A stretch of DNA of 49,649 bases from positions 1-49,649 of the forward strand of contig NZ_CAMLDV010000004.1 in NCBI RefSeq assembly GCF_946478835.1, written 5' to 3'. Of this stretch, positions 17,146-25,346 are shown one piece after another. The first letter of the stretch is position 1. Each line of letters opens with the position of its first letter. The position numbers and the translations under genes are program-made. Below the pieces are notes generated by a model, which was given only the letters and a program-made list of their open reading frames with translations, searched no databases and was not told where the DNA came from. The DNA is from an uncultured Bdellovibrio sp. (GTDB taxonomy: Bacteria; Bdellovibrionota; Bdellovibrionia; Bdellovibrionales; Bdellovibrionaceae).

Positions 17146-18468
17146 TTAGCAGGAAACCCTGCTCATTTTATAATATAACAATGCGGTAGCAATCAAGCCG
17201 CGCGTGCGAAAACAAAACTGACCGTCTTTTTGGTGCTTGTTTCCCGTGCTTTGCTTGTGAATGAACATACAGCCGCCACCACAAAGGAAACGAGCCCAGC
17301 AGCTTTGGCAGTTGTTCTGTTCGATAAGGGGAGCCTGGTATTGAGCCAAGCGCTCCTCGTTGAGTTGAGTCCCTTGACCCACTTGTTCATCTTTATTTCC
17401 CACTTCCCAAGGGCACGTGAAAAGATTGTTTCTCGCGTCCACCATCAGGAAAGACTTCCCAGCGCCACAGTAGTTTTCAGTTTGTTGCTGGTTGTCCAAA
17501 GCGGAAAAATGCTGATCAAAAATTCCGATTTTACGAAGTTCAGGTTCGCCGCCAGAAGCATAAGCCAAAACCGCGATAGAATTCATCTGCTCAACGAATT
17601 CTTTATTGCTGGCGTCGTCATTTTCTTCCACAGAGTACGTGAACTCATAGCGATCAACCTTGAACGTGCGATAGAAGTTGTAAGCGCTCACAAGATCTAA
17701 ATTCTCGCGATTGAAAACGCCATGCACCGTCAAAAGACCCAAAGAATGTCTGTTGTCTGCAAGCTGACGAAGTCCCTCGACAACAAGGGAAGTGCTGCTA
17801 GAGCCGTCCTTTGTAGGGCGAGCTTTGTCGTTGATCTCTGCCGGGCCGTCCAAACTGACTGTGACGTTGGCCTTGATGCTCTTAAGAACATTCAAAGTTT
17901 TTTCGTTGATCAAAGTTCCGTTTGTCACGATAGAAAAACCAGCTTGAATATTTCTTCCGGCCGTCAGCAAACGAACGTAATTGCCGATCTCTTGAATGCC
18001 GTCTGGGTAAAGAAGAGGTTCGCCACCAAGGAAAGTGATTTTAAAGCGGCTGCCTTCTGGAAGACGTTGGATAAAGAATTTCAATTGCGGAAGAGTTTTT
18101 TCAACGTTGATCTTCGTCTGTGCAGCTCCGTACGTTCCATCACCACCTGCCGCACAGTAAGTGCACTTCAAATTGCAGATCTGCGTGACATTGATAGTAA
18201 GGCTGCGGATGCCGGGTTGGAGTTTTCCAGACTTCACTTCCGGGCTGTTCTCTTGTTCCCACAAAGTGAGTTCTTCAGTGGCCTCGGAAGACTGTAAAGT
18301 CTCTTGCATGTCGTTCCAGGTCTCTTCAGAAATTTCAGCGACTTCCAAATTACGGGCATGGAAAGCCAGGGGAGCTCCTTGGTTCCATTTGAATGCCACA
18401 ATGTCTTTGTAACGTCGTTGTTCCATACCGCAAGGGGGAGCTGCAATAAGCGTTCCATATTGAGACAC
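17146..18468 (-). CDS. Radical SAM/SPASM peptide-modifying enzyme
   Basis: A 440-residue enzyme. The radical SAM [4Fe-4S] motif is C98-N-L-K-C102-T-Y-C105, followed by GGEP at 148-151. The C-terminal SPASM domain carries C334, C352, the exact C-x2-C-x5-C-x3-C pattern (C387, C390, C396, C400) and C419, enough for two auxiliary clusters; a further C440 is the last residue. The N-terminal 85 residues (HARNLEVAEISEETWNDM) resemble the pre-domains of peptide maturases. SPASM enzymes commonly cross-link or oxidise peptides or activate sulfatases; no sulfatase is nearby, and the next gene is a small peptide. The start is GTG 18468 without a clear ribosome site; ATG 18426 is the alternative. First gene of the peptide/kinase/regulator operon. 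Confidence 0.88.
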   Translation of the reverse strand: MSQYGTLIAAPPCGMEQRRYKDIVAFKWNQGAPLAFHARNLEVAEISEETWNDMQETLQSSEATEELTLWEQENSPEVKSGKLQPGIRSLTINVTQICNLKCTYCAAGGDGTYGAAQTKINVEKTLPQLKFFIQRLPEGSRFKITFLGGEPLLYPDGIQEIGNYVRLLTAGRNIQAGFSIVTNGTLINEKTLNVLKSIKANVTVSLDGPAEINDKARPTKDGSSSTSLVVEGLRQLADNRHSLGLLTVHGVFNRENLDLVSAYNFYRTFKVDRYEFTYSVEENDDASNKEFVEQMNSIAVLAYASGGEPELRKIGIFDQHFSALDNQQQTENYCGAGKSFLMVDARNNLFTCPWEVGNKDEQVGQGTQLNEERLAQYQAPLIEQNNCQSCWARFLCGGGCMFIHKQSTGNKHQKDGQFCFRTRGLIATALLYYKMSRVSC

Positions 18469-18530
18469 CTGAATGATGTTATAAAGTTCAATAAAATCAT
18501 CTATTTATGACTGCGATGGGTGGTGTATTT

Positions 18531-18702
18531 TTGCCCGGAAAAATGGGCTGTTGGGGGCAAAAGGAAACTATTTCATGAGTGTCAAATGGCTGAGGAGCAT
18601 CCGGACGTCGGACAGCAGCTTTTACCAGGTCACTTTTATGAGGTCTCGTAAGGCCTTGTCCCTTTGCAGGAAGTCTTCTGTTGCCCGTAAAAATGCGGGC
18701 AA
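18531..18702. promoter_or_regulatory. Two related hairpin elements in the divergent promoter region
   Basis: TTGCCCGGAAAAATGGGC (18531-18548) and TTGCCCGTAAAAATGCGGGC (18681-18700) share a near-identical 15-base start, and each can fold: GCCC/GGGC in the first, TTGCCCG/CGGGCAA (18681-18687, 18696-18702) in the second. The second ends nine bases before the plus-strand GGAGG/ATG at 18718, so it could influence translation; both could also be operators. The region separates the radical SAM operon from the exported-protein operon. Function is not known. Confidence 0.4.
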
Positions 18703-18717
18703 TTACTGGAGGCATTC

Positions 18718-19731
18718 ATGAAAAACAAAACACTGCTTTTGGGGTTTTTATTTACATCCCTTTTAAGCAAATCTGCTTTGGCGGTTCCGTTGTTTGGGGA
18801 GACGGCGGGAACAATCAAAAACGGAATTTTAACTTTGTATCGCGATCACGCGAATCCTAACAAAGTTTATTTCTTCCCAAATTCCACACGCTTTTCCGCC
18901 GATAATAGCGGAGTTCCTCTTTTCAATTTTGTCTATTGGGGATTGGAAAACCCAACAGCAGGTGGAGCGTATATGACCATGACAACTCACCTAGCTTCCG
19001 ACACGGATCAAAAAGCGGCTCTTGATACCTATATGAAAGAGCATCCGGAAGTGGAAGTCGCCGTTTTGCCGATTAAATCTTCAACGATTGGTTTGCAAAC
19101 AACAGCGATGGGTGCGCAACCTTTAACGGACTTGTTTAAAGAATTCAATTTTGCTCAACACGGTGGTCGGGCTGAAGACGAAATCGGTGTGAACGCCGTT
19201 TTGACGGGCGTTGGTGCGAAAGCATTCAAAGCTCTTCTTACAAAATCAGCGGGCAGCGCACTCTTAAAAATGGACTACTGTTACAAGGTGCAAGGATTCG
19301 GACCCAATATGGATGCCTCTATCAAGGTGAATATGAAGCGTGTGTATGAATATTTCCAGGCATCGCACGGAGGAGGCTGGGGTTGGTTTAGCTGGAGCAT
19401 TCAAGCGGTGGTTGAAAAACTGCACGCAGAAAGAGCCATTGAAATCACAATGAACGGTGGAGACGCGAAAGAGTGGGAATACCTACAAAAGATTTCGGAA
19501 ACAATCACAGCACGTATGTTCGTTCCTGAATTGACTGCAACTCCTGTGACAGCGACCGCTCCAGGAAATCGTTTGTTCCATTTTGGCGGAGGCTCTGTTC
19601 GCAAAGAAGAACTGCAAACAGAAACTTGGAATTGGAAACGCACAGATTTAGAAGAACGTGATTTCTGTACGGCGATTGTGATCAAAGACCTCGATAAATA
19701 CCGCGATCGTCTTGTGATCTCGGCGGACTAA
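18718..19731 (+). CDS. Exported hypothetical protein, paralogue of the gene at 20833
   Basis: A 337-residue secreted or periplasmic protein (signal peptide ending KSALA). Segment GILTLYRDHANPNKVYFFPNST parallels the GVMTIYPDHLDPHRYYVAPN stretch of the 204-residue protein encoded three genes on, and NAVLTGVGAKAFKALL parallels AIVLTSKGRTFFLKSI, so the two are paralogues. A Gly/Trp-rich stretch HGGGWGWFSWSI lies mid-protein. GGAGG precedes the ATG. It begins an operon read divergently from the radical SAM gene. Family not recognised; role unknown. Confidence 0.75.
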   Translation: MKNKTLLLGFLFTSLLSKSALAVPLFGETAGTIKNGILTLYRDHANPNKVYFFPNSTRFSADNSGVPLFNFVYWGLENPTAGGAYMTMTTHLASDTDQKAALDTYMKEHPEVEVAVLPIKSSTIGLQTTAMGAQPLTDLFKEFNFAQHGGRAEDEIGVNAVLTGVGAKAFKALLTKSAGSALLKMDYCYKVQGFGPNMDASIKVNMKRVYEYFQASHGGGWGWFSWSIQAVVEKLHAERAIEITMNGGDAKEWEYLQKISETITARMFVPELTATPVTATAPGNRLFHFGGGSVRKEELQTETWNWKRTDLEERDFCTAIVIKDLDKYRDRLVISAD

Positions 19732-19746
19732 ATAAAGGAATTTCAA

Positions 19747-20523
19747 ATGAAAAAATATATTGGGTTATTGGTATTCCTGATGGGATCGTGGGCTTCGGCC
19801 GCGATCCATGAAGTGAATGACTATGAAAAAACAGTTTACTATTCACTCACTCCTTATCTGGAGATGAATGTGATGGATCTTGATGGTGATGGCGGAATTT
19901 TAAGTCTGTCTTTAACGTACGACGGTGATTTAGCTCGTCAAGAGATGGAAAAGGTGAAAGCGACCTATCCAGGTTACAAACTCACGTTGCTCACGGCCCA
20001 GGTAGCGGGTGCTCCGTTGAAAGTTGAAGTTCCTTATGCGGGAATTTCTGAACAGACGGTTTTGCGTCAAGGTCAAATGGGCCCATACATGAATCTGCAA
20101 CTAAGTCTTAAGAGCGATCAAGTGGCTAAACTAAAAACTCTTTCTAAGAAGAGTGATTTTTTGAGTTTGGAAATTCCTGTGCAGGCAAGTTACAGCTCTA
20201 GCACTGAATTAGAAAAATTTGAAAATTCAGTGAACTGTTCCGACCTGAAGGTGAACCGAGTGGAAGACCTGATTCTTAATCTTTCGCGAATGAAACAACC
20301 GTCGACGATGCATTACGATCAGACATTTGTTTCTTATAAGAAAGATCTTTTACAGAAATGCTTTGAGACGGATCCAAGCTCAGTAAAGTCTTTTAAAGAC
20401 GTTTTGAGTTTGTCTGTGAAATCTCGTGCAGATTCGGTGATGGTCAAAGGCACACATCTGGACAGGCAAAGTCACGACGTGAAATTTAATTTGGTTCCTG
20501 TTTTGAAAGTTCAAATCAACTAG
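19747..20523 (+). CDS. Exported hypothetical protein, possibly of the same fold
   Basis: A 258-residue protein with a signal peptide ending GSWASA. The pattern LSLSLTYDGDLARQEMEKVKATYPGYKLTLL (strand, helix, then a proline-started segment) matches the general layout of its neighbours at 18718 and 20833, and LQLSLKSDQVAKLKTL sits where they have the VLT-x2-G segment; the similarity is weak and by eye only. AAGGA precedes the ATG. The gene lies 15 bases after the previous stop. Function unknown. Confidence 0.72.
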   Translation: MKKYIGLLVFLMGSWASAAIHEVNDYEKTVYYSLTPYLEMNVMDLDGDGGILSLSLTYDGDLARQEMEKVKATYPGYKLTLLTAQVAGAPLKVEVPYAGISEQTVLRQGQMGPYMNLQLSLKSDQVAKLKTLSKKSDFLSLEIPVQASYSSSTELEKFENSVNCSDLKVNRVEDLILNLSRMKQPSTMHYDQTFVSYKKDLLQKCFETDPSSVKSFKDVLSLSVKSRADSVMVKGTHLDRQSHDVKFNLVPVLKVQIN

Positions 20524-20531
20524 GAATTTTT

Positions 20532-20831
20532 ATGAAAAAACTCACATGGTTATTTCCGTTGTTTTTGGCCGCTTGCGGTGGGGGAGGTTCCTCAGGAACT
20601 CACCCTGTGAATCCCCCGGGTCCTCCTCCTCGGGTCGACAATTTGGCCTGTGAAGAGGTGAAGCTTCTGGGGCGTATGTATTCTGGAACTTCGGCAAAGT
20701 TTTATGTAAACACTTTGATTTTGGCGATGGAGACTTTCGCTTCTCAGTGTTCACCTCAGGAGGCGGCTGCAGTTTTGGATAAAAACTTTAACATCGAATG
20801 CAGTGATATCTGTGTGGTAAAGGAAAAATAA
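20532..20831 (+). CDS. Small lipoprotein
   Basis: A 99-residue lipoprotein with lipobox FLAAC-G, a Gly/Ser/Pro-rich tether (GGGGSSGTHPVNPPGPPPR) and a compact domain of about 65 residues containing four cysteines, probably disulfide-bonded. It sits eight bases after the preceding gene and one base before the next, so it is co-translated with the exported paralogues and may anchor them to a membrane. No known family. Confidence 0.72.
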   Translation: MKKLTWLFPLFLAACGGGGSSGTHPVNPPGPPPRVDNLACEEVKLLGRMYSGTSAKFYVNTLILAMETFASQCSPQEAAAVLDKNFNIECSDICVVKEK

Positions 20832-20832
20832 A

Positions 20833-21447
20833 ATGAAAAATACGATGGCATTGTTTTTTGTTTCGTTAGTGGCTTCAAGTGCCCTGGCGATCCCAGTGGT
20901 GAATGAAAACGTCGCTAACAGTGGCGTGATGACGATTTACCCTGATCACCTGGATCCCCATCGGTACTACGTGGCTCCGAATGTTGTGATGATCGCAACT
21001 AATCAAGAAGGCACACCGTATTTTTCTTACGGTGAATTCAGAAAAAATCTAATTACTAAGATCGGTGTGATTTCAATGACATTAGTTCCTGCTTACACGC
21101 GAGAAGAGCTGGAGCTAGCAAAAGCGGAAATTCTTAAAAAGGACCCGAAGGCAGAATTCAGCGGTGTTCCTTTTATTGAATCGACGCTTTCACTGACAGG
21201 CGTTCTTGCTGAATTGATTGGTGAAAATGAATGTAATCATCGTGGGGGTTTGATCGGACAAGAGCAGTCGTGCGCGATTGTTTTGACAAGTAAAGGACGA
21301 ACTTTCTTTTTGAAGTCCATCCAAAAGAGAACTCTCTTTACGACTTTGCAGTTTGAATATGTTCTGCAAGCCGTTATTCGTAAAGCAGATGGTTCTTTTG
21401 TTGATCAGGAAATCAATCACGGAGTTGGAGTTGGTATTTATGGATAG
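20833..21447 (+). CDS. Exported hypothetical protein, short paralogue
   Basis: A 204-residue exported protein (signal peptide ending SSALA) that lines up with the first two thirds of the 337-residue protein at 18718: the PDHLDPHRYY region, the middle AKAEILKKDPKAEFSGVPFIEST segment and the CNHRGGLIG...VLTSKG region. It lacks the C-terminal third of the larger protein, so it may be a truncated or single-module form. Last gene before a terminator. Confidence 0.73.
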   Translation: MKNTMALFFVSLVASSALAIPVVNENVANSGVMTIYPDHLDPHRYYVAPNVVMIATNQEGTPYFSYGEFRKNLITKIGVISMTLVPAYTREELELAKAEILKKDPKAEFSGVPFIESTLSLTGVLAELIGENECNHRGGLIGQEQSCAIVLTSKGRTFFLKSIQKRTLFTTLQFEYVLQAVIRKADGSFVDQEINHGVGVGIYG

Positions 21448-21491
21448 CTGCTTTCAAAGTATCCGCTATTGATAAATGAGTTATAATCGAT

Positions 21492-21516
21492 AAGCCCGGA
21501 GTGATTCGGGCTTTGT
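21492..21516 (+). terminator. Terminator of the exported-protein operon
   Basis: AAGCCCG and CGGGCTT around an eight-base loop, followed by TTGTTT. Confidence 0.7.
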
Positions 21517-21635
21517 TTAGTCTAGGATACCAAAGACCAATTTGACCTCATTGACCTCGAGAAGCGAGCGGTACCTACGACCAGAGCCGTGGATCTCGGT
21601 GGCTTGGTAAAAATAATTTGATAGCCTATGAATCT

Positions 21636-22082
21636 ATGTTCAATTCAAGTTCTTCGCGCGGCAAAAGATTTACAGATCAACAAGTTCTTAAACTCACAGA
21701 TGGAGAAGTTTTATTCCGTGAAGGAGATTTGAGCCGCGAGATGTACATTGTTCAGCGTGGCACTGTCGAAGTGTACAAAAAAGTCGAAGGCAGCACGGTG
21801 ATTCTTGGAAAAGTGGAACGGGGAAGTATGGTCGGCGAAATGTCGCTGCTAGAGTCTTTACCGCGTTCCGCATCAGCTCGTTCTGTGGGCGATACCACAT
21901 TGTTGGTTCTGGACCCTGGCAGTTTTTTATTAAAAATCCGTCGGGATCCGACATTTGCATTTGAACTGATGAAACAATTAAGCGGTCGCATTCGTCAGAC
22001 CAATGAAAAACTTGTAGCCCTGATTGCCGCTGAACAACTTTCTAAAAATAATCTGCAAGAAGTCGTTGAGTCTTCGTTATGA
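21636..22082 (+). CDS. Stand-alone cyclic-nucleotide-binding domain protein
   Basis: A 148-residue protein that is almost entirely a cNMP-binding fold: LTDGEVLFREGDLSREMYIVQRGTVEVYKK, then GSMVGEMSLLESLPRSASARS, the phosphate-binding-cassette position. A helical tail follows (FAFELMKQLSGRIRQTNEKLVALIAAEQ). No DNA-binding or enzymatic domain is present, so it probably regulates a partner protein. ATG 21636 is preferred to TTG 21618; neither has a clear ribosome site. Its stop overlaps the ATG of the phosphatase, implying they work together. Confidence 0.82.
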   Translation: MFNSSSSRGKRFTDQQVLKLTDGEVLFREGDLSREMYIVQRGTVEVYKKVEGSTVILGKVERGSMVGEMSLLESLPRSASARSVGDTTLLVLDPGSFLLKIRRDPTFAFELMKQLSGRIRQTNEKLVALIAAEQLSKNNLQEVVESSL

Positions 22083-22825
22083 TCATTGATGTCTCGACCA
22101 AAAAAATGGTGGTCATCTCAGATCTGCATTTGGGTAATCCATTCTCCAGCACAAAAAAGCGTTTGATCGAGTTTTTGTATTGGGCGGCTGAAAACAAATA
22201 TGATGTTTGCATCAATGGCGATGGACTTGAAATTGCTCAAGTATCCTTTCGCAAATTAGCAGAAGACGTGCCGGAAGTTTTTCGAGCGGTGAAAGCAATT
22301 TCCAAAGCGGGAAATCGGGTTTTTTATATCGTCGGTAATCACGATATTTTATTGGAAAATTTTTTAGAGGATTGGGGGCCACTCATTCTTGCCCCGTTTT
22401 TGAATGTCCAGTGTGGCAATCAAAGAATTCGCATTGAGCATGGCCATCTTTATGATCCTTTTTTTGTGAAAAGTCCGGATCTTTATGAGTTTATGACGTG
22501 GCTTGGAGGATTCGCGCTCATGGTGAGTCCCAGAGCTTACAAACTGTGGATCAAGTTTGAGGAAGTAAAATCAAAAATCAGACGTTTTTTTAGAGGTCCT
22601 AGCGAAGTGCAAACCTTGCCCGGAGAGCATCCTGACTTCGTTATTGCGGCAGAAGAGGTGTGCGCTCGTGGATTTGATTCCATCATTTTTGGGCACACTC
22701 ATCATGCGGGTGTTCTAGCTCTGCCAAACGGGCGCTATTTTAACAGCGGGTCCTGGTTGATCGAACCGCATTTTATCGAGATTAGTTCGGATGATGTAGA
22801 GATCAACACGTATTCTAACTTTTAA
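22079..22825 (+). CDS. Calcineurin-like metallophosphatase, LpxH-like
   Basis: A 248-residue metallophosphoesterase with the complete motif set: ISDLHLGN, NGDGLE, VGNHD, HGHLYDP and FGHTHH. The layout resembles the UDP-2,3-diacylglucosamine pyrophosphatase group (LpxH and relatives), but the middle region (FFVKSPDLYEFMTWLGGF) is longer and more hydrophobic than in LpxH, suggesting membrane contact and perhaps another phospholipid-like substrate. Translational coupling to the cNMP-binding gene suggests control by a cyclic nucleotide. Assignment to the superfamily is firm, the substrate is not. Confidence 0.85.
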   Translation: MIIDVSTKKMVVISDLHLGNPFSSTKKRLIEFLYWAAENKYDVCINGDGLEIAQVSFRKLAEDVPEVFRAVKAISKAGNRVFYIVGNHDILLENFLEDWGPLILAPFLNVQCGNQRIRIEHGHLYDPFFVKSPDLYEFMTWLGGFALMVSPRAYKLWIKFEEVKSKIRRFFRGPSEVQTLPGEHPDFVIAAEEVCARGFDSIIFGHTHHAGVLALPNGRYFNSGSWLIEPHFIEISSDDVEINTYSNF

Positions 22826-22943
22826 GCCGTCTCAAGAAGAGAAACTCTCAATAAGAAGCTCTCATTTTTGTTCCCATTGGCGTTCCCACGCTTAACAGAT
22901 CAGTTTAGAAAACCGAAAAGATCATTATGCAGAAGCTGGGAAT

Positions 22944-25346
22944 ATGGTACGTCATTGCATTTTGTCTGTTTGCGGGAATGGGTTGTTCTTTGACGCCAAT
23001 CTTGCAGATTTCAATAGCCAAAACCAACTTTTTTTAAGTTTTGATGCTGACAATGCGACAATCTCATCTTCAAACTTTCGTTCCTATGCTGTTAAAGGTT
23101 CCTGCGAACACACTGAAAAACCTGTTGAGATTCAGGTCAGCACTTTCGGTACTTTTTCAACTGAATGTAAAGCGGACAAAACATTTTCAGTGTCTTTAGA
23201 TTTGGACGGTATTCAAGACGGCAAAATTACAATCAGCGCCAGTCAAGATGAGACCGAAGCAAAGAAAACATCATTAGACCAGAAACGCGTTCTCGTCGAT
23301 TTAACTCCGCCGACTGTGACAATTGATTCTCCGGATAGCGCAACGAACTACTCGGCGTCTTCCCTAAGATCGAACTATCCTATTGCAGGAACTTGTTCGG
23401 ATCCTTTTAACGTTGTGAAGGTAGGAACGTCTTTAGCGCAAGAGTATTTCGCTGTTTGTTCGGCGTCTTATAGATGGGAGATTCGGTTGAATCTCTCAGT
23501 AGAAACGGCAAACTCCATTGATTTTTATGTTCAGCATTTCGATCAGGCCGGGAATATTTCGACAACTCAATCTGTGAACATCGCTTATCCTCAATGGCAT
23601 AAGATCAGTCCTGATATTACGGCAACGGGTGTCGCTTCGGTACGCCTGATTACGCAGTATGGAAATACGGGGAGGATTTTACTGGCGGCGCCGTTGCGCA
23701 ATGATGACCTCGTCGATTTGGGTATTGTGAACTTCAACGGCACTGGCTTAACTCGTTTAAATCCTATTTCTGGTCAGTGGGCTTTGGATGTCGCAAGACC
23801 TATCATTAGTGTCGAAAAATATGCTCGTGCTTTGTATACACGCTCCTCTGTGGCGCGTATACAGCTCAAAGAATTGCATTCTGTCAAAACCGATGGAACG
23901 GGTGATATTGTCTTGTTTGGACCAAGCCCTGAAAATCCCGTGGGCGGCGTAACTACTTACGCTTTGACTCCGAATCAGGATACGGTGATTGCGATTGGTG
24001 ATATCGAAGCGAAAGACAATGAATTTAATCTTTATGCCATCAATGTTCAGACCGGTGTAAAAATAAAATTGAATGGCTCTATGGTAGACGGTGGTGACGT
24101 TCGTGATTTCATCATCAGTCCCGACGGAACACAGGTTGTTTTTCGCGCTGATAAAGAAACGGATGAGGCCATTTCCCTTTTTGCCGTGAAAGTTGACGGT
24201 ACGGGATTACGCCGCTTAGGACCTGCGATGGCTTCTGGAAAAACGGTGCTGCCCGGTTATACGGTTAGCAGCAACAGCAAGTGGGTGCTTTTCCGCGATA
24301 ATCAAAGTTTTGTGTCTGGTTCCAATGCCGGAAGTTCGGTGGTCTCTTTGGAAACCGGCGAACATATTAGCTTTGCTCCCTCAACAACAGGATTCATTGA
24401 AGCCGGTCTTTTTAGTCCGAACGGTCGTTATGTCGCCTATCGCGTTGATCGCACGACCGTAGGTTGCTACGCGATGGAGATTTATGATCTGGAGACGCGC
24501 AGTGAACTAGAAGTTTCTCCGGCCTGCCCGAATGCAAATACAGATGTATTCACCTATTCATGGGCGCCTGATTCATCCAAACTTGCCTTTGGCATGGCCA
24601 CATCGGCTAGTATCGTAGATCTTTACATCGTGAATACGGATGGTTCGAATCGCTTGAAATTAACGAATGCTGCAGTCGTACGCAACGGTTTGTATCAAAC
24701 CTTTAGAGAAAACAGCCTCATCATAACTATCAATCAGAAAATTATTTTTCCAGCGGACTTTTCAGGCGTAAGCCCGGCTTCGGCCGCCGATATGAAATAT
24801 GACTTGTACAGCGTTAAGATAGATGGATCTGAAGCTCCGATAAAATTGAATTCTATATCTCCGTCATCTATTGTTCGTGATTATCCTTTGATTTCCGTGA
24901 GTCCCTCAGGCGACCGAGTGGTGTTTGTTGCTGATTTGGAGATTGATGGAAAATATGACATGTATTTGGCGGCGACAGACGGTAGCTCTTCAAGAAGACT
25001 AAATCCTCCGATTGCGAGCCCTCAGAATGACGTGCTCTTTACTTCTCAAAGTTATGTCTTAGACTGGTCACGCAATACAGCCGCGATGTTAGCCGACGTA
25101 AATATTGACTTCGTTAACGAGCTTCACGTGGCTTCGTTAAGCTTGACACCAAGTGCTCCACAGTACTTATCCTTACCGACGGTCTTATCTGGGGACGTCG
25201 GAACTGTTCAGGCCTCTGAAAACAAATCAAAAATTTTATTCCGCTCCAATCCTGTTGTGGATTCTCAGATGCATTTGTACGTTGCGGACGCCGATGGTTC
25301 AAATGTACGACGAGTGACAAAGATTATCCTGCAGGTGGCGGAGTGA
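22944..25346 (+). CDS. Main body of the broken propeller lipoprotein
   Basis: This open frame holds an immunoglobulin-like region (LTPPTVTIDSPDSATNY, about residues 117-205) and then TolB/PD40-type repeats with recurring cores such as VKVDGTGLRRLGP, VNTDGSNRLKLT and ADADGSNVRRVT. Such propellers bind proteins or peptidoglycan-associated partners in the periplasm. The annotated start (TTG, 22944) reads through the lipobox in the wrong frame and is therefore not biological. Confidence 0.6.
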   Translation: MVRHCILSVCGNGLFFDANLADFNSQNQLFLSFDADNATISSSNFRSYAVKGSCEHTEKPVEIQVSTFGTFSTECKADKTFSVSLDLDGIQDGKITISASQDETEAKKTSLDQKRVLVDLTPPTVTIDSPDSATNYSASSLRSNYPIAGTCSDPFNVVKVGTSLAQEYFAVCSASYRWEIRLNLSVETANSIDFYVQHFDQAGNISTTQSVNIAYPQWHKISPDITATGVASVRLITQYGNTGRILLAAPLRNDDLVDLGIVNFNGTGLTRLNPISGQWALDVARPIISVEKYARALYTRSSVARIQLKELHSVKTDGTGDIVLFGPSPENPVGGVTTYALTPNQDTVIAIGDIEAKDNEFNLYAINVQTGVKIKLNGSMVDGGDVRDFIISPDGTQVVFRADKETDEAISLFAVKVDGTGLRRLGPAMASGKTVLPGYTVSSNSKWVLFRDNQSFVSGSNAGSSVVSLETGEHISFAPSTTGFIEAGLFSPNGRYVAYRVDRTTVGCYAMEIYDLETRSELEVSPACPNANTDVFTYSWAPDSSKLAFGMATSASIVDLYIVNTDGSNRLKLTNAAVVRNGLYQTFRENSLIITINQKIIFPADFSGVSPASAADMKYDLYSVKIDGSEAPIKLNSISPSSIVRDYPLISVSPSGDRVVFVADLEIDGKYDMYLAATDGSSSRRLNPPIASPQNDVLFTSQSYVLDWSRNTAAMLADVNIDFVNELHVASLSLTPSAPQYLSLPTVLSGDVGTVQASENKSKILFRSNPVVDSQMHLYVADADGSNVRRVTKIILQVAE

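Noticed and set aside
18497..18715. 72-codon minus-strand frame in the divergent region
   Set aside because: It spans the repeated hairpin elements, has no ribosome site and an unremarkable composition; probably chance.
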